A stretch of DNA of 64,000 nt, from the NCBI GenBank assembly GCA_965219235.1, contig OZ244721.1:310001-374000 (forward strand). Direction: 5' to 3'. The notes beneath the pieces are model-generated. The model was not told where the DNA came from. It was given only the letters and a program-made list of their open reading frames with translations, and did not search any database. This stretch comes from CBDHCC01 sp965219235. Lineage in GTDB: Bacteria > Pseudomonadota > Alphaproteobacteria > Sphingomonadales > Sphingomonadaceae. This document shows, one piece after another, positions 35,124 to 44,420 of this stretch. The position numbers and the translations under genes are program-made. Position 1 is the stretch's first letter; each line of letters starts with the position of its first letter.

Positions 35124-37754
35124 ATGGCAACGCGCATGTTGATCGACGCGCGGCACAGGGAAGAAACCCGTGTCGCGGTCACGCAGGGTAATCGTATCGA
35201 GGAGTTCGACTTCGAGTCGGCCGACCATCGCCAGCTGAAAGGCAACATCTACCTGGCGCGTGTCGTGCGTGTCGAGCCGTCGCTGCAGGCGGCGTTCGTG
35301 GAGTTCGGCGGCAACCGTCACGGCTTCCTCGCCTTTCCCGAGATCCACCCCGACTACTACCAGATCCCCAAGGCCGACCGCGACGCGCTGCTGGCCGAGG
35401 AGGCGGATCAGGCGGCCGAGGCCGCGCGGCTGGAGGACGAGCACGCCGAGCGGGAGGGCGAGGAGGCCGGCGACGAGGAGGGCGAGGACGCGCCCCCGCC
35501 CGAACCCGACACCAAGGCCGCCGCGCACGACGAGGAGGACACCAAGACGGTGGCCGCGCTCCGCTCGCGCCGCGAGTCCGTGCGCCGCCGCTATCGCATC
35601 CAGGACGTCATCAAGCGCCGCCAGGTGATGCTCGTCCAGGTCGTCAAGGAAGAGCGCGGCAACAAGGGCGCGGCGCTGACCACCTATCTGTCGCTCGCCG
35701 GGCGCTACACCGTGCTGATGCCCAACACGTCGAAGGGCGGCGGCATCAGCCGCAAGATCAGCTCCGCCGCCGACCGCAAGCGGCTGAAGTCGATCATGGC
35801 GGAGTTCGACCTGCCCCGGTCGATGGGCCTGATCGTGCGCACCGCGGGCCTCCAGCGCACGCGCGCCGAGATCAAGCGCGACTTCGACTATCTCGCCCGC
35901 CTGTGGGACGGCATCCGCGAGGCGACGCTGAAGGCCACCGCGCCCGAGCTGATCTACGCCGACAGCGACCTCCTCAAGCGCGCGATCCGCGACATCTACA
36001 ACAAGGACGTGGACGAGGTGCTGGTCGAGGGGCCGGAGGGCTACGCCCAGGCGCGTGAGTTCATGAAGCTCCTGATGCCGAGCCACGCCCGGCGCGTGAA
36101 GCACTATGCCGATCCGGTGCCGCTGTTCCAGCGCGAGGGCGTGGAGGATCAGCTGTCCGCCATGTTCTCGCCCACAGTGCAGCTGAGGTCCGGCGGCTAT
36201 CTGGTCATCAATCCGACGGAGGCGTTGGTGTCGATCGACATCAATTCGGGCCGCTCCACGCGCGAGCACGGGATCGAGGCGACCGCGCTCAAGACCAACC
36301 TCGAGGCGGCCGAGGAGATCGCCCGCCAGTTGCGCCTGCGCGACATGGCCGGCCTGGTCGTCATCGACTTCATCGACATGGAGTCCAATTCCAACAACAA
36401 GAAGGTCGAGCGCTGCCTGAAGGAGGCGCTGAAGGACGACCGGGCGCGCATCCAGGTGGGCCGCATCTCGTCCTTCGGCCTGCTCGAGATGAGCCGCCAG
36501 CGGCTGCGCACCGGGGTGCTGGAAGCGTCCACCCACCAGTGCCCGCATTGCGAGGGCACGGGACTGATGCGGACCGCCGCGTCGTCCGGCCTGTCGGCGC
36601 TCCGGATGCTGGAGGAGGAGGCGGCGCGCGGTCGGGGATCGCAGCTGACATTGCGCGCCGGTCTGGAGGCGGCGTTCTACGTGCTCAATTCCAAGCGTTC
36701 CGACCTGGCCGAGGTCGAGGAGCGCTACGGCGTGGCGATCACCGTCGAGGGCGATCCGACGCTGGAAGGCGCTCGCATGGAGGTCGACGCCGCCGGCCCG
36801 CCGCCGGTCGTGCGCGCCGCCGCCGCGCCGCCGCTGATAGAGGAGGACGACGAGGATCTGCCCGAGGAGGAGATCGATGAAGAGGAGGCGGCGGAGATCG
36901 CCGCGGTGGCCGCGGCGCGCGCCGCGGACGGCGATGACGAGGGCGAGCGCGGCGCGGGTCGTGGGAGTCGCCGCCGGCGCCGTCGCGGCGGCGCGCGATC
37001 CGAGGAGGGTGCCGACGAAGGGGGCGCGGAAGCGTCGCCCGCTGGAGCCGAAACGCGCTCCGACGACGAATCCGACGCGGACGGCGAGCGTCGCCGTCGC
37101 CGCCGCGGCCGTCGAGGTGGTCGCCGCCGGCGCGCGCAGGAGGGCGAGGGAACGGCCGAGGCGATGACCGACGGGGAGGCGGAGGCCGACGAGACCGTCT
37201 CGCCGCCGTCGCCCTCCGCCAAGGCCGCGGCCGTCGACGAGCCCGGGATGCTCGAGCCCGGCGAGCAGGCCGGGATCGCCGAACAGCCCAGGCCCAAGCG
37301 CGCGCGCCGTCGGACGTCCGCACCGGCCCCGGAGACCCCGGCGCGGGGAGCCGAGAGCGCCGCCACGGAGGGCGGACCCGAGCCCATGGAGACGACCGCG
37401 GAGGCGGAGGCTCCCAAGCCGCGCCGGCGACGGACGAAGAAGGACGCGGGCGACATTCCGCCGTCTGGCGGGGCCAAGACGGGCGCCGGGGCGGGGTCTG
37501 GGACCGAGACCGTGATCCAGGCGACGGAGGTGCCCAAGGCACGCCGTCGTCGCGCCTCCAAGCCGAAGACGGAGGCTCCCGCAGGGGAGGCGACGGCGCT
37601 CGCCACGCCGGTCGAGGCGGACGCGGACGCCGCCGCCAACGGAGCCGCGACCGCGGTGCTGGAGGCCGCCGGGGCGGAGGCGGGTCCGTCCGGGGCTCCG
37701 CCACCGGCCGACGGCTCGCCGCGGAAGGGCTGGTGGCAGCGCACCTTCGGGTGA
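35124..37754 (+). CDS. rne: Ribonuclease E
   Basis: The 876-aa endonuclease is the core of the RNA degradosome. It starts MATRMLIDARHREETRVAV. An S1 domain (about 35-170) is split by a roughly 50-residue Glu/Asp-rich insert (about 93-140), as is usual in alphaproteobacteria. The RNase H-like and DNase I-like catalytic part follows, with VSIDINSGRSTREHGIEATA and VVIDFIDM providing the Mg-binding Asp residues. The Zn-link is CPHCEGTG. From about residue 550 the protein is disordered, with acidic and Arg-rich blocks (SRRRRRRGG, RRRRGRRGGRRRR) that should bind RNA and partners. GGAG precedes the ATG at 35124; the frame extends upstream without support. Confidence 0.96.
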   Translation: MATRMLIDARHREETRVAVTQGNRIEEFDFESADHRQLKGNIYLARVVRVEPSLQAAFVEFGGNRHGFLAFPEIHPDYYQIPKADRDALLAEEADQAAEAARLEDEHAEREGEEAGDEEGEDAPPPEPDTKAAAHDEEDTKTVAALRSRRESVRRRYRIQDVIKRRQVMLVQVVKEERGNKGAALTTYLSLAGRYTVLMPNTSKGGGISRKISSAADRKRLKSIMAEFDLPRSMGLIVRTAGLQRTRAEIKRDFDYLARLWDGIREATLKATAPELIYADSDLLKRAIRDIYNKDVDEVLVEGPEGYAQAREFMKLLMPSHARRVKHYADPVPLFQREGVEDQLSAMFSPTVQLRSGGYLVINPTEALVSIDINSGRSTREHGIEATALKTNLEAAEEIARQLRLRDMAGLVVIDFIDMESNSNNKKVERCLKEALKDDRARIQVGRISSFGLLEMSRQRLRTGVLEASTHQCPHCEGTGLMRTAASSGLSALRMLEEEAARGRGSQLTLRAGLEAAFYVLNSKRSDLAEVEERYGVAITVEGDPTLEGARMEVDAAGPPPVVRAAAAPPLIEEDDEDLPEEEIDEEEAAEIAAVAAARAADGDDEGERGAGRGSRRRRRRGGARSEEGADEGGAEASPAGAETRSDDESDADGERRRRRRGRRGGRRRRAQEGEGTAEAMTDGEAEADETVSPPSPSAKAAAVDEPGMLEPGEQAGIAEQPRPKRARRRTSAPAPETPARGAESAATEGGPEPMETTAEAEAPKPRRRRTKKDAGDIPPSGGAKTGAGAGSGTETVIQATEVPKARRRRASKPKTEAPAGEATALATPVEADADAAANGAATAVLEAAGAEAGPSGAPPPADGSPRKGWWQRTFG

Positions 37755-37763
37755 GATCGGCAT

Positions 37764-37795
37764 GGGGGGCGGCGATCGCGCCAAGCCGACCCCCC
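37764..37795 (+). terminator. Possible rne terminator hairpin
   Basis: GGGGGG-C-GGC pairs with GCC-GA-CCCCCC ten bases after the rne stop. No T-run follows, so it may act only as an mRNA 3' end. Confidence 0.35.
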
Positions 37796-37925
37796 GCTGG
37801 GCCGGGCCTGTCGAAGCCTTCGCTCCCTCGGCACGCCCCTCCCGGTTGCCGCTCCTTCACGCTCCATTCACCGGATCGTCGGCAGCATGGCGCTTCGCCA
37901 CTCTGGCCGAAGCAAGGCTCTTCTC

Positions 37926-39290
37926 ATGCGCCCGCTCAGCGCCTCTCTTCGCCTGACCCTCGCCCTCGTGGCCACGCTGGGACTGGCGGTGCAGCCGCTG
38001 GCCGCCCAGTCGATCCTGCGCGACGCGGAGACCGAGGCGCTGTTCGCCGACATGGCCGCACCGCTCGTGCGCGCCGCCGGCCTCGACCCCGCCAACGTCC
38101 GCGTGGTGCTGATCGGCGACCCGACGATCAACGCCTTCGTGGCGGGCGGGCAGACGGTCTATGTCCACTCCGGCTTGATCCTGGCCGCCGACAACGCCAA
38201 CCAGGTGCAGGGCGTGATCGCGCACGAACTGGGCCACATCGCCGGCGGCCACGTCACCCGCTTTGGCGAGGGGGCAGCCAAGGCGACGGGCATCTCCCTG
38301 GTAAGCTTGGTGCTCGGAGCGGCGGCGCTGGCGGCCGGGGCCGGTTCGGCCGGTGCGGGCATCATCGCGGCGGGCCAGCAGGCGGCGCAGGGATCGTTTC
38401 TCGCTTTCACCCGCGTACAGGAGTCGAGCGCGGACGCGGCCGGCGCAAGCTATCTCAACGCGGCCGGCATCACCGGGCACGGAATGCTGGACTTCTTTCG
38501 GAAGCTTCAAAATCAGGAGCTGCGCGCCGGGATCGCCCAGACCGACAGTTTCAATCGCAGTCACCCGCTGTCCGGCGAGCGCATCGCCTTCTTGACCTCC
38601 ACGCTGCAGATGGCACCCACCTGGAACCGCCCGTCCGATCCGACGCTGGAGGCGCGCTTCGCGGAGGTGAAGGCCAAGCTCGCGGGTTTCCTGCAGGAGC
38701 CCGCCCGGACGCTGCGGGAGTATCCCGCGACGAAGATGACCCCCGCCGCGCATTATGCGCGCGCCTATGCCTATCACCGCCTCGCGCAGACCGATCGCGC
38801 GCTCGACGAGACGAAGGCGCTGCTCGCCGACGAGCCGGACAATCCCTATTTCCTCGAGCTCGACGGTCAGATCCTGCTCGAGTCGCACCGCCCCGCCGAC
38901 GCCGTGGCGCCGCTGGCCCGCGCCACGCGGTTGACCGGCAACAACCCGCTGATCGCGCTCACCTACGGCCACGCGCTCCTGGAGACCGGCGATCCCGCCA
39001 ACCTGGCCGAGGCGGAGCGCGTGCTGCGCGCGGCCGTGGTGCTGGATCGCGACAATCCCTTCGCCTGGTGGCAGCTCGGCTCGATCTACGAGGCGCGCGG
39101 CGACACCGCGCGCGCCGCACTGGCGACGGCGGAGCGCTGGCAGCTGCAGGACCAGCCGCAGATCGCGCTGCCCAACGCGCGCGCGGCGATGGCGGGCCTG
39201 CCGGAGGGTTCGCCCGACTGGATCCGCGCGCAGGACATCACGCTGGTGGCCGAACAGGCGATCAAGGATCGCAAGGGCCGCCGTTCGTGA
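37926..39290 (+). CDS. Periplasmic M48 metalloprotease with TPR repeats (BepA-like)
   Basis: The 454-aa protein has a signal peptide ending PLAAQ (about residue 29), a zinc peptidase domain with HELGHIAGGH near 105 and the downstream Glu ligand in ESSADAAGASYL, then TPR-like helical repeats from about 270. This is the BepA/YfgC layout, a protease-chaperone that monitors outer-membrane protein assembly. The ATG at 37926 places the signal peptide at the N-terminus; an earlier in-frame ATG at 37887 does not. It is coupled to the DsbA-like gene by a GTGA overlap. Confidence 0.92.
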   Translation: MRPLSASLRLTLALVATLGLAVQPLAAQSILRDAETEALFADMAAPLVRAAGLDPANVRVVLIGDPTINAFVAGGQTVYVHSGLILAADNANQVQGVIAHELGHIAGGHVTRFGEGAAKATGISLVSLVLGAAALAAGAGSAGAGIIAAGQQAAQGSFLAFTRVQESSADAAGASYLNAAGITGHGMLDFFRKLQNQELRAGIAQTDSFNRSHPLSGERIAFLTSTLQMAPTWNRPSDPTLEARFAEVKAKLAGFLQEPARTLREYPATKMTPAAHYARAYAYHRLAQTDRALDETKALLADEPDNPYFLELDGQILLESHRPADAVAPLARATRLTGNNPLIALTYGHALLETGDPANLAEAERVLRAAVVLDRDNPFAWWQLGSIYEARGDTARAALATAERWQLQDQPQIALPNARAAMAGLPEGSPDWIRAQDITLVAEQAIKDRKGRRS

Positions 39291-40012
39291 GCGCGGCGCG
39301 GCGCTGGACGACGGCGCTGCCCGCGGCACTGATCGGCGGACTGATCGGCGGGGCGGCCGTGGCGCTGGCGGGTCCGATCCTGGGTCTGGGGGCGGCCTCG
39401 CCCGAGGCGGTGCGGGCCGCGTTGGCGAGCGACCCGGCGATGATCCCCGACGCCATGGAGGCGCTGCACGCCCGCGAGCGGGCCGGCGCGGTCGTGGCCA
39501 ACCGGCAGGCGCTCGCCACGCCGTTCCGCCACGCCGTCGCCGGCGATCCGGACGGCGATGTGACCGTCGTCGAGTTCTTCGACTACGCCTGCGGCTTCTG
39601 CAAGCGGTCGCAGCCGGCCGTCGCCGCGCTGCTGCGCGACGATCCGAAGGTGCGGCTGGTCTATCGCGAGCTGCCGATCCTTGGCGAGGCGTCGATCGCG
39701 GCGGCGGGGGCGAGCCTGAAGGCGGCGGGCACCGATCGCTATCGGGCGTTCCACGACGCCCTGTTCGCGGCCGGACCGACGGCGCTGGCGGCGGCGGCGG
39801 CGCGGGCGGGTCTGCCGCTCGACCGCTTGGCGGGCGCGCCCGACGCCGCCGAACGGGCGGAGCTCGCGAAGAACCTCGACCTCGCCCGCGCGCTCGGCGT
39901 GTCCGGCACGCCCGCCTGGGTGATCGGCGACCGGGTGATCGACGGCGCCGTGGACGAGGCGGAGCTGAAGGCGGCGGTCGCGCAGGCGCGGGCGGGGGGC
40001 GGAGACGGGTGA
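39287..40012 (+). CDS. DsbA-family thiol-disulfide oxidoreductase
   Basis: The 241-aa protein has an N-terminal membrane anchor or signal (about residues 10-35), a short helical segment (ASDPAMIPDAMEALHARE), then a thioredoxin fold with active site CGFC in FFDYACGFCK and cis-Pro loop SGTPAW. The helical N-terminal segment and FDYxCGxCK motif resemble Com1/ScsC-type isomerases. It would form or shuffle disulfides in periplasmic proteins, and pairing with the M48 protease suggests envelope quality control. The GTG start overlaps the previous stop. Confidence 0.92.
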   Translation: MSAARRWTTALPAALIGGLIGGAAVALAGPILGLGAASPEAVRAALASDPAMIPDAMEALHARERAGAVVANRQALATPFRHAVAGDPDGDVTVVEFFDYACGFCKRSQPAVAALLRDDPKVRLVYRELPILGEASIAAAGASLKAAGTDRYRAFHDALFAAGPTALAAAAARAGLPLDRLAGAPDAAERAELAKNLDLARALGVSGTPAWVIGDRVIDGAVDEAELKAAVAQARAGGGDG

Positions 40013-40104
40013 TCTGGGTGGGAAGCGGACCTGTCGCCAGTCGTGGCCACGCTCTGATGGGTTGGAGAGTTCGACATCCGCTCTTGGGGCGCAAGCCGCC
40101 AACC

Positions 40105-40785
40105 CTAACCCCGGCCCTTGAACCCCTGCGCCACCAGATACCACTCGCTCGAGCCCTTGCGGCTGGCCGGCGGCTTGGCGTGCTTGACGGTGGCGAAGCG
40201 GCGCTTGAGCTCGGCGAGCAGCTCGCCCTGGGTGCCGCCGGCGAGCACCTTGGCCACGAACGCGCCGCCCGGGGCCAGGGTGGCGGTGGCGAAGTCGGCG
40301 GCGCGCTCGACCAGCGCCATGGTGCGCAGGTGGTCGGTCTGCTGGTGGCCCACGGTGTTCGCGGCCATGTCTGACAGCACCAGGTCGGGAGCCTGGCCGA
40401 GCGCCGCGAGGATGGCGTCGGGCGCGCCGTCGTCGGTGAAGTCTCCCTCCATCAGCACCGCGCCCTCAATCGGATCGGTCGGCAGCAGGTCGATGCCGAC
40501 CAGCCGCGCCGAGGGATCGCGACGGAGCACGAGCTGCGCCCAGCCGCCCGGCGCGCAGCCGAGATCGACCACCGTGCGCGCGCCCTTCAACAGCCCGAAT
40601 TTACCGTCCAGCTCGGCCAGCTTGTAGGCGGCGCGGCTGCGATAGCCCTCCGCCTTGGCGGCGCGCACATAGGGGTCGTTCAGCTGGCGCTCGAGCCAGC
40701 GGACCGACTGGGCGGTGCGGCCGCGCGCGGTCTTCACCCGCTGGTGCCCGGCGGAACGGGTCGAGCGGCCGGGCGGCTTCGTCAC
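40105..40785 (-). CDS. rlmE: 23S rRNA (uridine-2'-O-)-methyltransferase RlmE
   Basis: The 226-aa FtsJ/RrmJ methyltransferase modifies U2552 (E. coli numbering) of the 50S subunit. The catalytic K-D-K-E set is visible as K55 (RSRAAYKL), D in LSDMAANTVGH, K in FVAKVLAGG and E in SSEWYLVA. The SAM site is VDLGCAPGGW. A basic N-terminal tail of about 30 residues precedes the domain. The GTG start overlaps the ppx stop (GTGA). Confidence 0.95.
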   Translation of the reverse strand: MTKPPGRSTRSAGHQRVKTARGRTAQSVRWLERQLNDPYVRAAKAEGYRSRAAYKLAELDGKFGLLKGARTVVDLGCAPGGWAQLVLRRDPSARLVGIDLLPTDPIEGAVLMEGDFTDDGAPDAILAALGQAPDLVLSDMAANTVGHQQTDHLRTMALVERAADFATATLAPGGAFVAKVLAGGTQGELLAELKRRFATVKHAKPPASRKGSSEWYLVAQGFKGRG

Positions 40786-41873
40786 GCGCCGCTCCGCCGC
40801 GCGGCCGTGCCGGCGAGCATCGAACGCAGGATGCCCTCGCGGATGCCCCGGTCGGCGACCGACAGTTCGGCCGCGGGCCAGCAGTCCAGGATCACGTCCA
40901 GGATGGCGCAGCCGGCCACCACCAGCTCCGCGCGGTCGGCGCCGATGCACGGCACCGTCCGGCGCTCCGCCAGATCCATCGCGGCGAGCGCCCGGCCGAT
41001 CTCGCGCAGCGCCGTCGCGGGGACCCGCTGCCCGTCCACCTGGCGGCGGTCGTAGGAGGGCAGCTTCAGCCACACGGAGGCGAGCGTCGTGACCGTGCCC
41101 GACGTGCCGATCAGCTGAGCGCCGTCGGGACCCTCCGCCTCCATACGTGTCCGAAAGGGCGCGAGCGCCGTCAGCAGCCGCCGGCGCATGCGCTCGAACG
41201 CGGCCAGCCGATCGTCCGGCGTGCTCCCGGTGGTGGTGCCCGGCTCCGCCTCGCTCAGCGACACCACGCCCCAGGGGACCGAGGTCCAGTCGACGACCTC
41301 GGCGCCGTGCGCGCCCGGCCGCACGAGCACGATCTCGGTCGAGCCGCCGCCGATGTCGAAGATGATGGCGCACCGGCTGTGCTCCGCGATCAGCGCCTGG
41401 CAGCCGAGCACGGCGAGGCGCGCCTCCTCCGCCGCGCCGATGACCTGCAGGTGGATGCCGGTCTCGTCGGCCACGCGAGCGATGAAGTCCGTGCCGTTCG
41501 CCGCCTGGCGGCAGGCCTCCGTGGCCACGGAGCGCGCCAGCGTCACGCGCCGCCGCCGCAGCTTGTCGGCGCAGACATGAAGCGCGTCGATCGCGCGCTC
41601 CACCGCGCCGTCGGACAGGCGGCCGGTGGAGTGCAGCCCCTCGCCCAGCCGGACGACGCGCGAAAAGGCGTCCACGACCAGGAACTCGTCCGCCGCCGCC
41701 GGACGGGCGATCAGCAGGCGGCAATTGTTGGTGCCGAGGTCGAGCGCGGCGAAGACCTCGCGGCTCCAGCCGCGGTTGTGCGGGTGGACGGCCGGGATGG
41801 GCAGCGGCGTGCCCCCCGCCTCCCCGCCGATCGGAACGTGGGGCCGCCCGCCCGGGGAGGGTCCGCTGGTCAC
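40782..41873 (-). CDS. Ppx/GppA family exopolyphosphatase
   Basis: The 363-aa protein has the actin-like phosphatase folds: FAALDLGTNNCRLLIA, then EACRQAANG, FDIGGGSTEIVLV, LIGTSGTVTTLASVW and DRGIREGIL. It is the short two-domain form common in alphaproteobacteria, lacking the C-terminal HD-like domain of E. coli Ppx. It hydrolyses polyphosphate or pppGpp and is coupled to rlmE. The start is uncertain. GTG at 41873 with GAGA upstream was chosen; the core does not begin until about residue 40, so a later start is possible. Confidence 0.88.
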   Translation of the reverse strand: MTSGPSPGGRPHVPIGGEAGGTPLPIPAVHPHNRGWSREVFAALDLGTNNCRLLIARPAAADEFLVVDAFSRVVRLGEGLHSTGRLSDGAVERAIDALHVCADKLRRRRVTLARSVATEACRQAANGTDFIARVADETGIHLQVIGAAEEARLAVLGCQALIAEHSRCAIIFDIGGGSTEIVLVRPGAHGAEVVDWTSVPWGVVSLSEAEPGTTTGSTPDDRLAAFERMRRRLLTALAPFRTRMEAEGPDGAQLIGTSGTVTTLASVWLKLPSYDRRQVDGQRVPATALREIGRALAAMDLAERRTVPCIGADRAELVVAGCAILDVILDCWPAAELSVADRGIREGILRSMLAGTAARRSGA

Positions 41874-42009
41874 TGGCCGTTCTCTTCGCGTCTCACCGGG
41901 CGTGGCCGCCCGGCACTTGGCCGACGGCGTAGCGACGCGGGGACACGGCGGCAAGGCGAAGCCGCCAGGTTGACATCGGACGCGCGCGGCCCCTATCGAG
42001 CCGCCCCAC

Positions 42010-42083
42010 TGCCCCGTCGTCTAACGGCAAGACTACGGACTCTGACTCCGTCAATCGTGGTTCGAATCCACGCGGGGCATCCA
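42010..42083 (+). tRNA. tRNA-Gln (anticodon CTG)
   Basis: The 74-nt cloverleaf has acceptor stem TGCCCCG paired with CGGGGCA, D-arm GTCTAACGGCAAGAC, anticodon loop CTCTGAC within ACGGA/TCCGT (anticodon CTG), T-arm CGTGGTTCGAATCCACG and an encoded CCA. Reads CAG. Confidence 0.96.
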
Positions 42084-42137
42084 GCGTTTACCGATCCGAG
42101 CGTCTCGCCTGATCCCGCCCAAGTCGCGGGAGCGTCC

Positions 42138-42857
42138 TCAGTCCGCGCCCTCGTCCCCGCTGTACTTGATCTCCAGGAACCGTCCGCGCGTCGCCAGCGC
42201 ATCCAGGTCGCCCTGGGCGATCCTCGTGGCGAGGTCGTCGATCTGGCGGTCGATGGTCTTCAGTCCGTCCGTCAGCTGCTGGTCTGGAGTGGAACCGGCG
42301 GACTCTCTCTCGCGCAGCGGGTGCGGCACTTTCTCGTAGCTCTGGATCAGGCTCGGCAGGTGCTCGCCCACAAGGGAGCGCACCTCGGTCGCCACGGGAG
42401 AGGCGGGGTCGAGGGTGTCGAGCTGCAGGCCGAGCTGGTCCAGCCGCGTGCCGATCGACTGCGCGGCGAGCTTGGCGGGCGCGGGCAGGAGCGGCTGCTG
42501 CTGTTCCAGCCACAGCTCGGCCCGGCCTGCGAGCTGCTTGAGGCCGGTCTGGGGCAGCGTGCTCGCGCGGACTTCCGGCACGGTGGTCCGCATGATCGCG
42601 AACACGATCACCGCTACGATGACCAGCGCGGCGAGCATCACACCCAACAGGCCGATCGGCGAGACCAGTCCCCAAATGGTGGAGGCGACCAGCACGGCCA
42701 ACACCCCGGCCGCCGCCAGCTTCACGCCGGACACCGCCTTCTCGCGTCGGAGCGCGCGCGAGCGGTCGCCGATTGGCTGGACCTTCTCCGCCCGCCGGCG
42801 CGCCTGCCCGGCCCTGGCGACCGTCAGCGCATCGTCGGTGGAGCGGGGAGCGCTCAC
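42138..42857 (-). CDS. XpaC-like membrane protein (PF10112 type), TelA partner
   Basis: The 239-aa protein has a basic N-terminus, two adjacent TM helices (about residues 45-90, GVLAVLVASTIWGLVSPIG and VMLAALVIVAVIVFAIM) and a helical cytoplasmic domain with ERESAGSTPDQQLTDGLKTID, the end typical of the XpaC / 5-bromo-4-chloroindolyl phosphate hydrolysis family. No enzymatic motif is evident. Its GTG overlaps the TelA stop, and the XpaC-TelA pair is conserved in many bacteria, pointing to a joint envelope-stress role. Confidence 0.8.
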   Translation of the reverse strand: MSAPRSTDDALTVARAGQARRRAEKVQPIGDRSRALRREKAVSGVKLAAAGVLAVLVASTIWGLVSPIGLLGVMLAALVIVAVIVFAIMRTTVPEVRASTLPQTGLKQLAGRAELWLEQQQPLLPAPAKLAAQSIGTRLDQLGLQLDTLDPASPVATEVRSLVGEHLPSLIQSYEKVPHPLRERESAGSTPDQQLTDGLKTIDRQIDDLATRIAQGDLDALATRGRFLEIKYSGDEGAD

Positions 42858-44068
42858 CCCTCGACCGCGCTCAGCAGCGACGGCTCGTTCGACGAGCCGG
42901 CGGACAGCCGCGCCTGCTCCTGGCCTTCGGCGCGCGCGATATAGCCCCGCGACTTCTCGACCTCGCCCTCCAGCGAGTTGACCGTCTGCTTCATGCTGTC
43001 GAGCGCCTTCAGCTTGAAGGTGTCGATCTGGTCCATCGTGTCGTAGATGTTCTGGAAGGCGCGGCTCAGCGTCTCCAGCGGGATGGTCGCGGACGCCGCC
43101 TGTTCGTGGATGCGGCCGGTCTGCTCCTTCATCATCTTGCCCGTGCCCTCGATGATGTTGGCGGTGGTCGTGTTGAGCGCGGTGATCTGGTCGAGCACCA
43201 GCTTCTGCCCGACCAGCGCCTGGGCCACGGTGACCGCGGTGCGCAGCGCGCCGACGGTGGTGGTGGACGCCCGGTCCACGCCCTTCACCAGCTCCACATT
43301 GTTCTTCTTGACCAGGTCGAGGGCGAGATAGCCCTGCACGGTCACCGCCATCTGGGTCAGCAGGTCCTGCCGCCGCTGGCGGGTGTAGAACAGCGCCGTC
43401 TCGCGGATCGCCTTGGCCTTGGCGGGGTCGCTGGAGTCGAGGTCGGCGGCCGTCTCCTCCAGCTTCTCGTCCAGCTTGGCGGCGACGTGGATCATCTGTT
43501 CCAGCTTGCCCATGGCGGTCCACAGATTGCGGCGCTCCACGTCGATGGCGGCGTTGTCCATGAGGAGCTCGTCCTTGCCCTTGGCGAGCCGCGCCAGGAT
43601 GGACGAGATGTGGCCCTGCGCGGAGGTGTAGCTGTCGAAGTAGTTCCTGAGCTTGCCGCCGAACGGGATGATGCCGAACAGCCGCCGCTTGGTCAGCAAA
43701 TTGCCCTTGGTGGACGGGTCCAGGTCCTCCACCGTGCGGCGCAGTTCGGCCAGGTCGGTGCCGACCGAGCTGTCCTGATCCATCGCCTTGACCGGGCGGT
43801 CCAGGAAGCGGTTGGACTGGCCGGCGGCCGCCGTGATCTCCTTCCTCCCCATGTTGGTCAGCTGGTCGACCTTGGCCCCGAACTCCGGCGAGTTGGCGTC
43901 CTGCGCGATCAGGTCGGCGACGAAGCCGTCCACCTTCTCGTCCAGCTTCGTGCGGGTCTCGCTGTCGATGGCGACCAGGCCGGACGCCTTCTCCGGCGCC
44001 ACGGCGGGCACGGGGTCCGGCGCGTCGAGCGTCAACGCGGGTTCGGTGGCGGTCAGCGTCTCGGCCAT
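42854..44068 (-). CDS. TelA family toxic-anion resistance protein
   Basis: The 404-aa helical cytoplasmic protein matches the TelA/KlaA family: FGIIPFGGKLRNYFDSYTSAQGHISSIL near 135, then RRNLWTAMGKLEQMIH and a long coiled-coil C-terminal half with TALNTTTANIIEGTGKMMKEQTG. Family members are linked to tellurite and other anion resistance and to envelope-acting antibiotics, by an unclear mechanism. A perfect AGGAGG-type site precedes the ATG at 44068. Confidence 0.88.
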   Translation of the reverse strand: MAETLTATEPALTLDAPDPVPAVAPEKASGLVAIDSETRTKLDEKVDGFVADLIAQDANSPEFGAKVDQLTNMGRKEITAAAGQSNRFLDRPVKAMDQDSSVGTDLAELRRTVEDLDPSTKGNLLTKRRLFGIIPFGGKLRNYFDSYTSAQGHISSILARLAKGKDELLMDNAAIDVERRNLWTAMGKLEQMIHVAAKLDEKLEETAADLDSSDPAKAKAIRETALFYTRQRRQDLLTQMAVTVQGYLALDLVKKNNVELVKGVDRASTTTVGALRTAVTVAQALVGQKLVLDQITALNTTTANIIEGTGKMMKEQTGRIHEQAASATIPLETLSRAFQNIYDTMDQIDTFKLKALDSMKQTVNSLEGEVEKSRGYIARAEGQEQARLSAGSSNEPSLLSAVEG

Positions 44069-44153
44069 GCGGTCCTCCTGAAGGGCGTGTTGGCCGTACA
44101 ACACAGCGGCCGTGCCCTCAAGCCATCATGACGGGTGGAGGGCGGAGAGGCTA

Positions 44154-44364
44154 GGGGCAGGGCATCCTCCCTGCCGCGCAGCGCTGGAGAGGGGACCGTT
44201 GCGAAAAGACCGCCCCTTCTTTGCATCCCCGCGAAAGCGGGGATCCAGGCACCGTCTGCGGAAACAGAGTCGCTGTCGCGTCGAGTGGAGCCTGGATCCC
44301 CGCCTGCGCGGGGATGACGATGGTGAATTGAGCAACGATCCCCATCCCGCATGGGGAGGATGCC
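44154..44364. repeat. Composite intergenic palindrome with a second element nested inside
   Basis: Outer arms GGCATCCTCC (44161-44170) and GGAGGATGCC (44355-44364) are perfect inverted copies. The left arm carries its own hairpin, GGCAGGG..CCCTGCC. Between the arms lies the separate element at 44223-44317. It occupies the gap between the divergent telA and sugar-dehydrogenase genes. Confidence 0.65.
44223..44317. repeat. MITE-like palindromic element (inner repeat)
   Basis: Two arms of 28 nt (44223-44250 and 44290-44317) are almost perfect inverted copies and differ only around the tip of each arm's own CCCCGC/GCGGGG hairpin and the last base. The motif GGATCCAGGC / GCCTGGATCC marks the inner edges. 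This is a widespread alphaproteobacterial intergenic repeat type, seen here interrupting another palindrome. Confidence 0.75.
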
Positions 44365-44420
44365 GAAACCTCCGCCAGCCCGCGGCGTTCACCAAAAACC
44401 CAGCCCTGTCCGGAGCTTCC

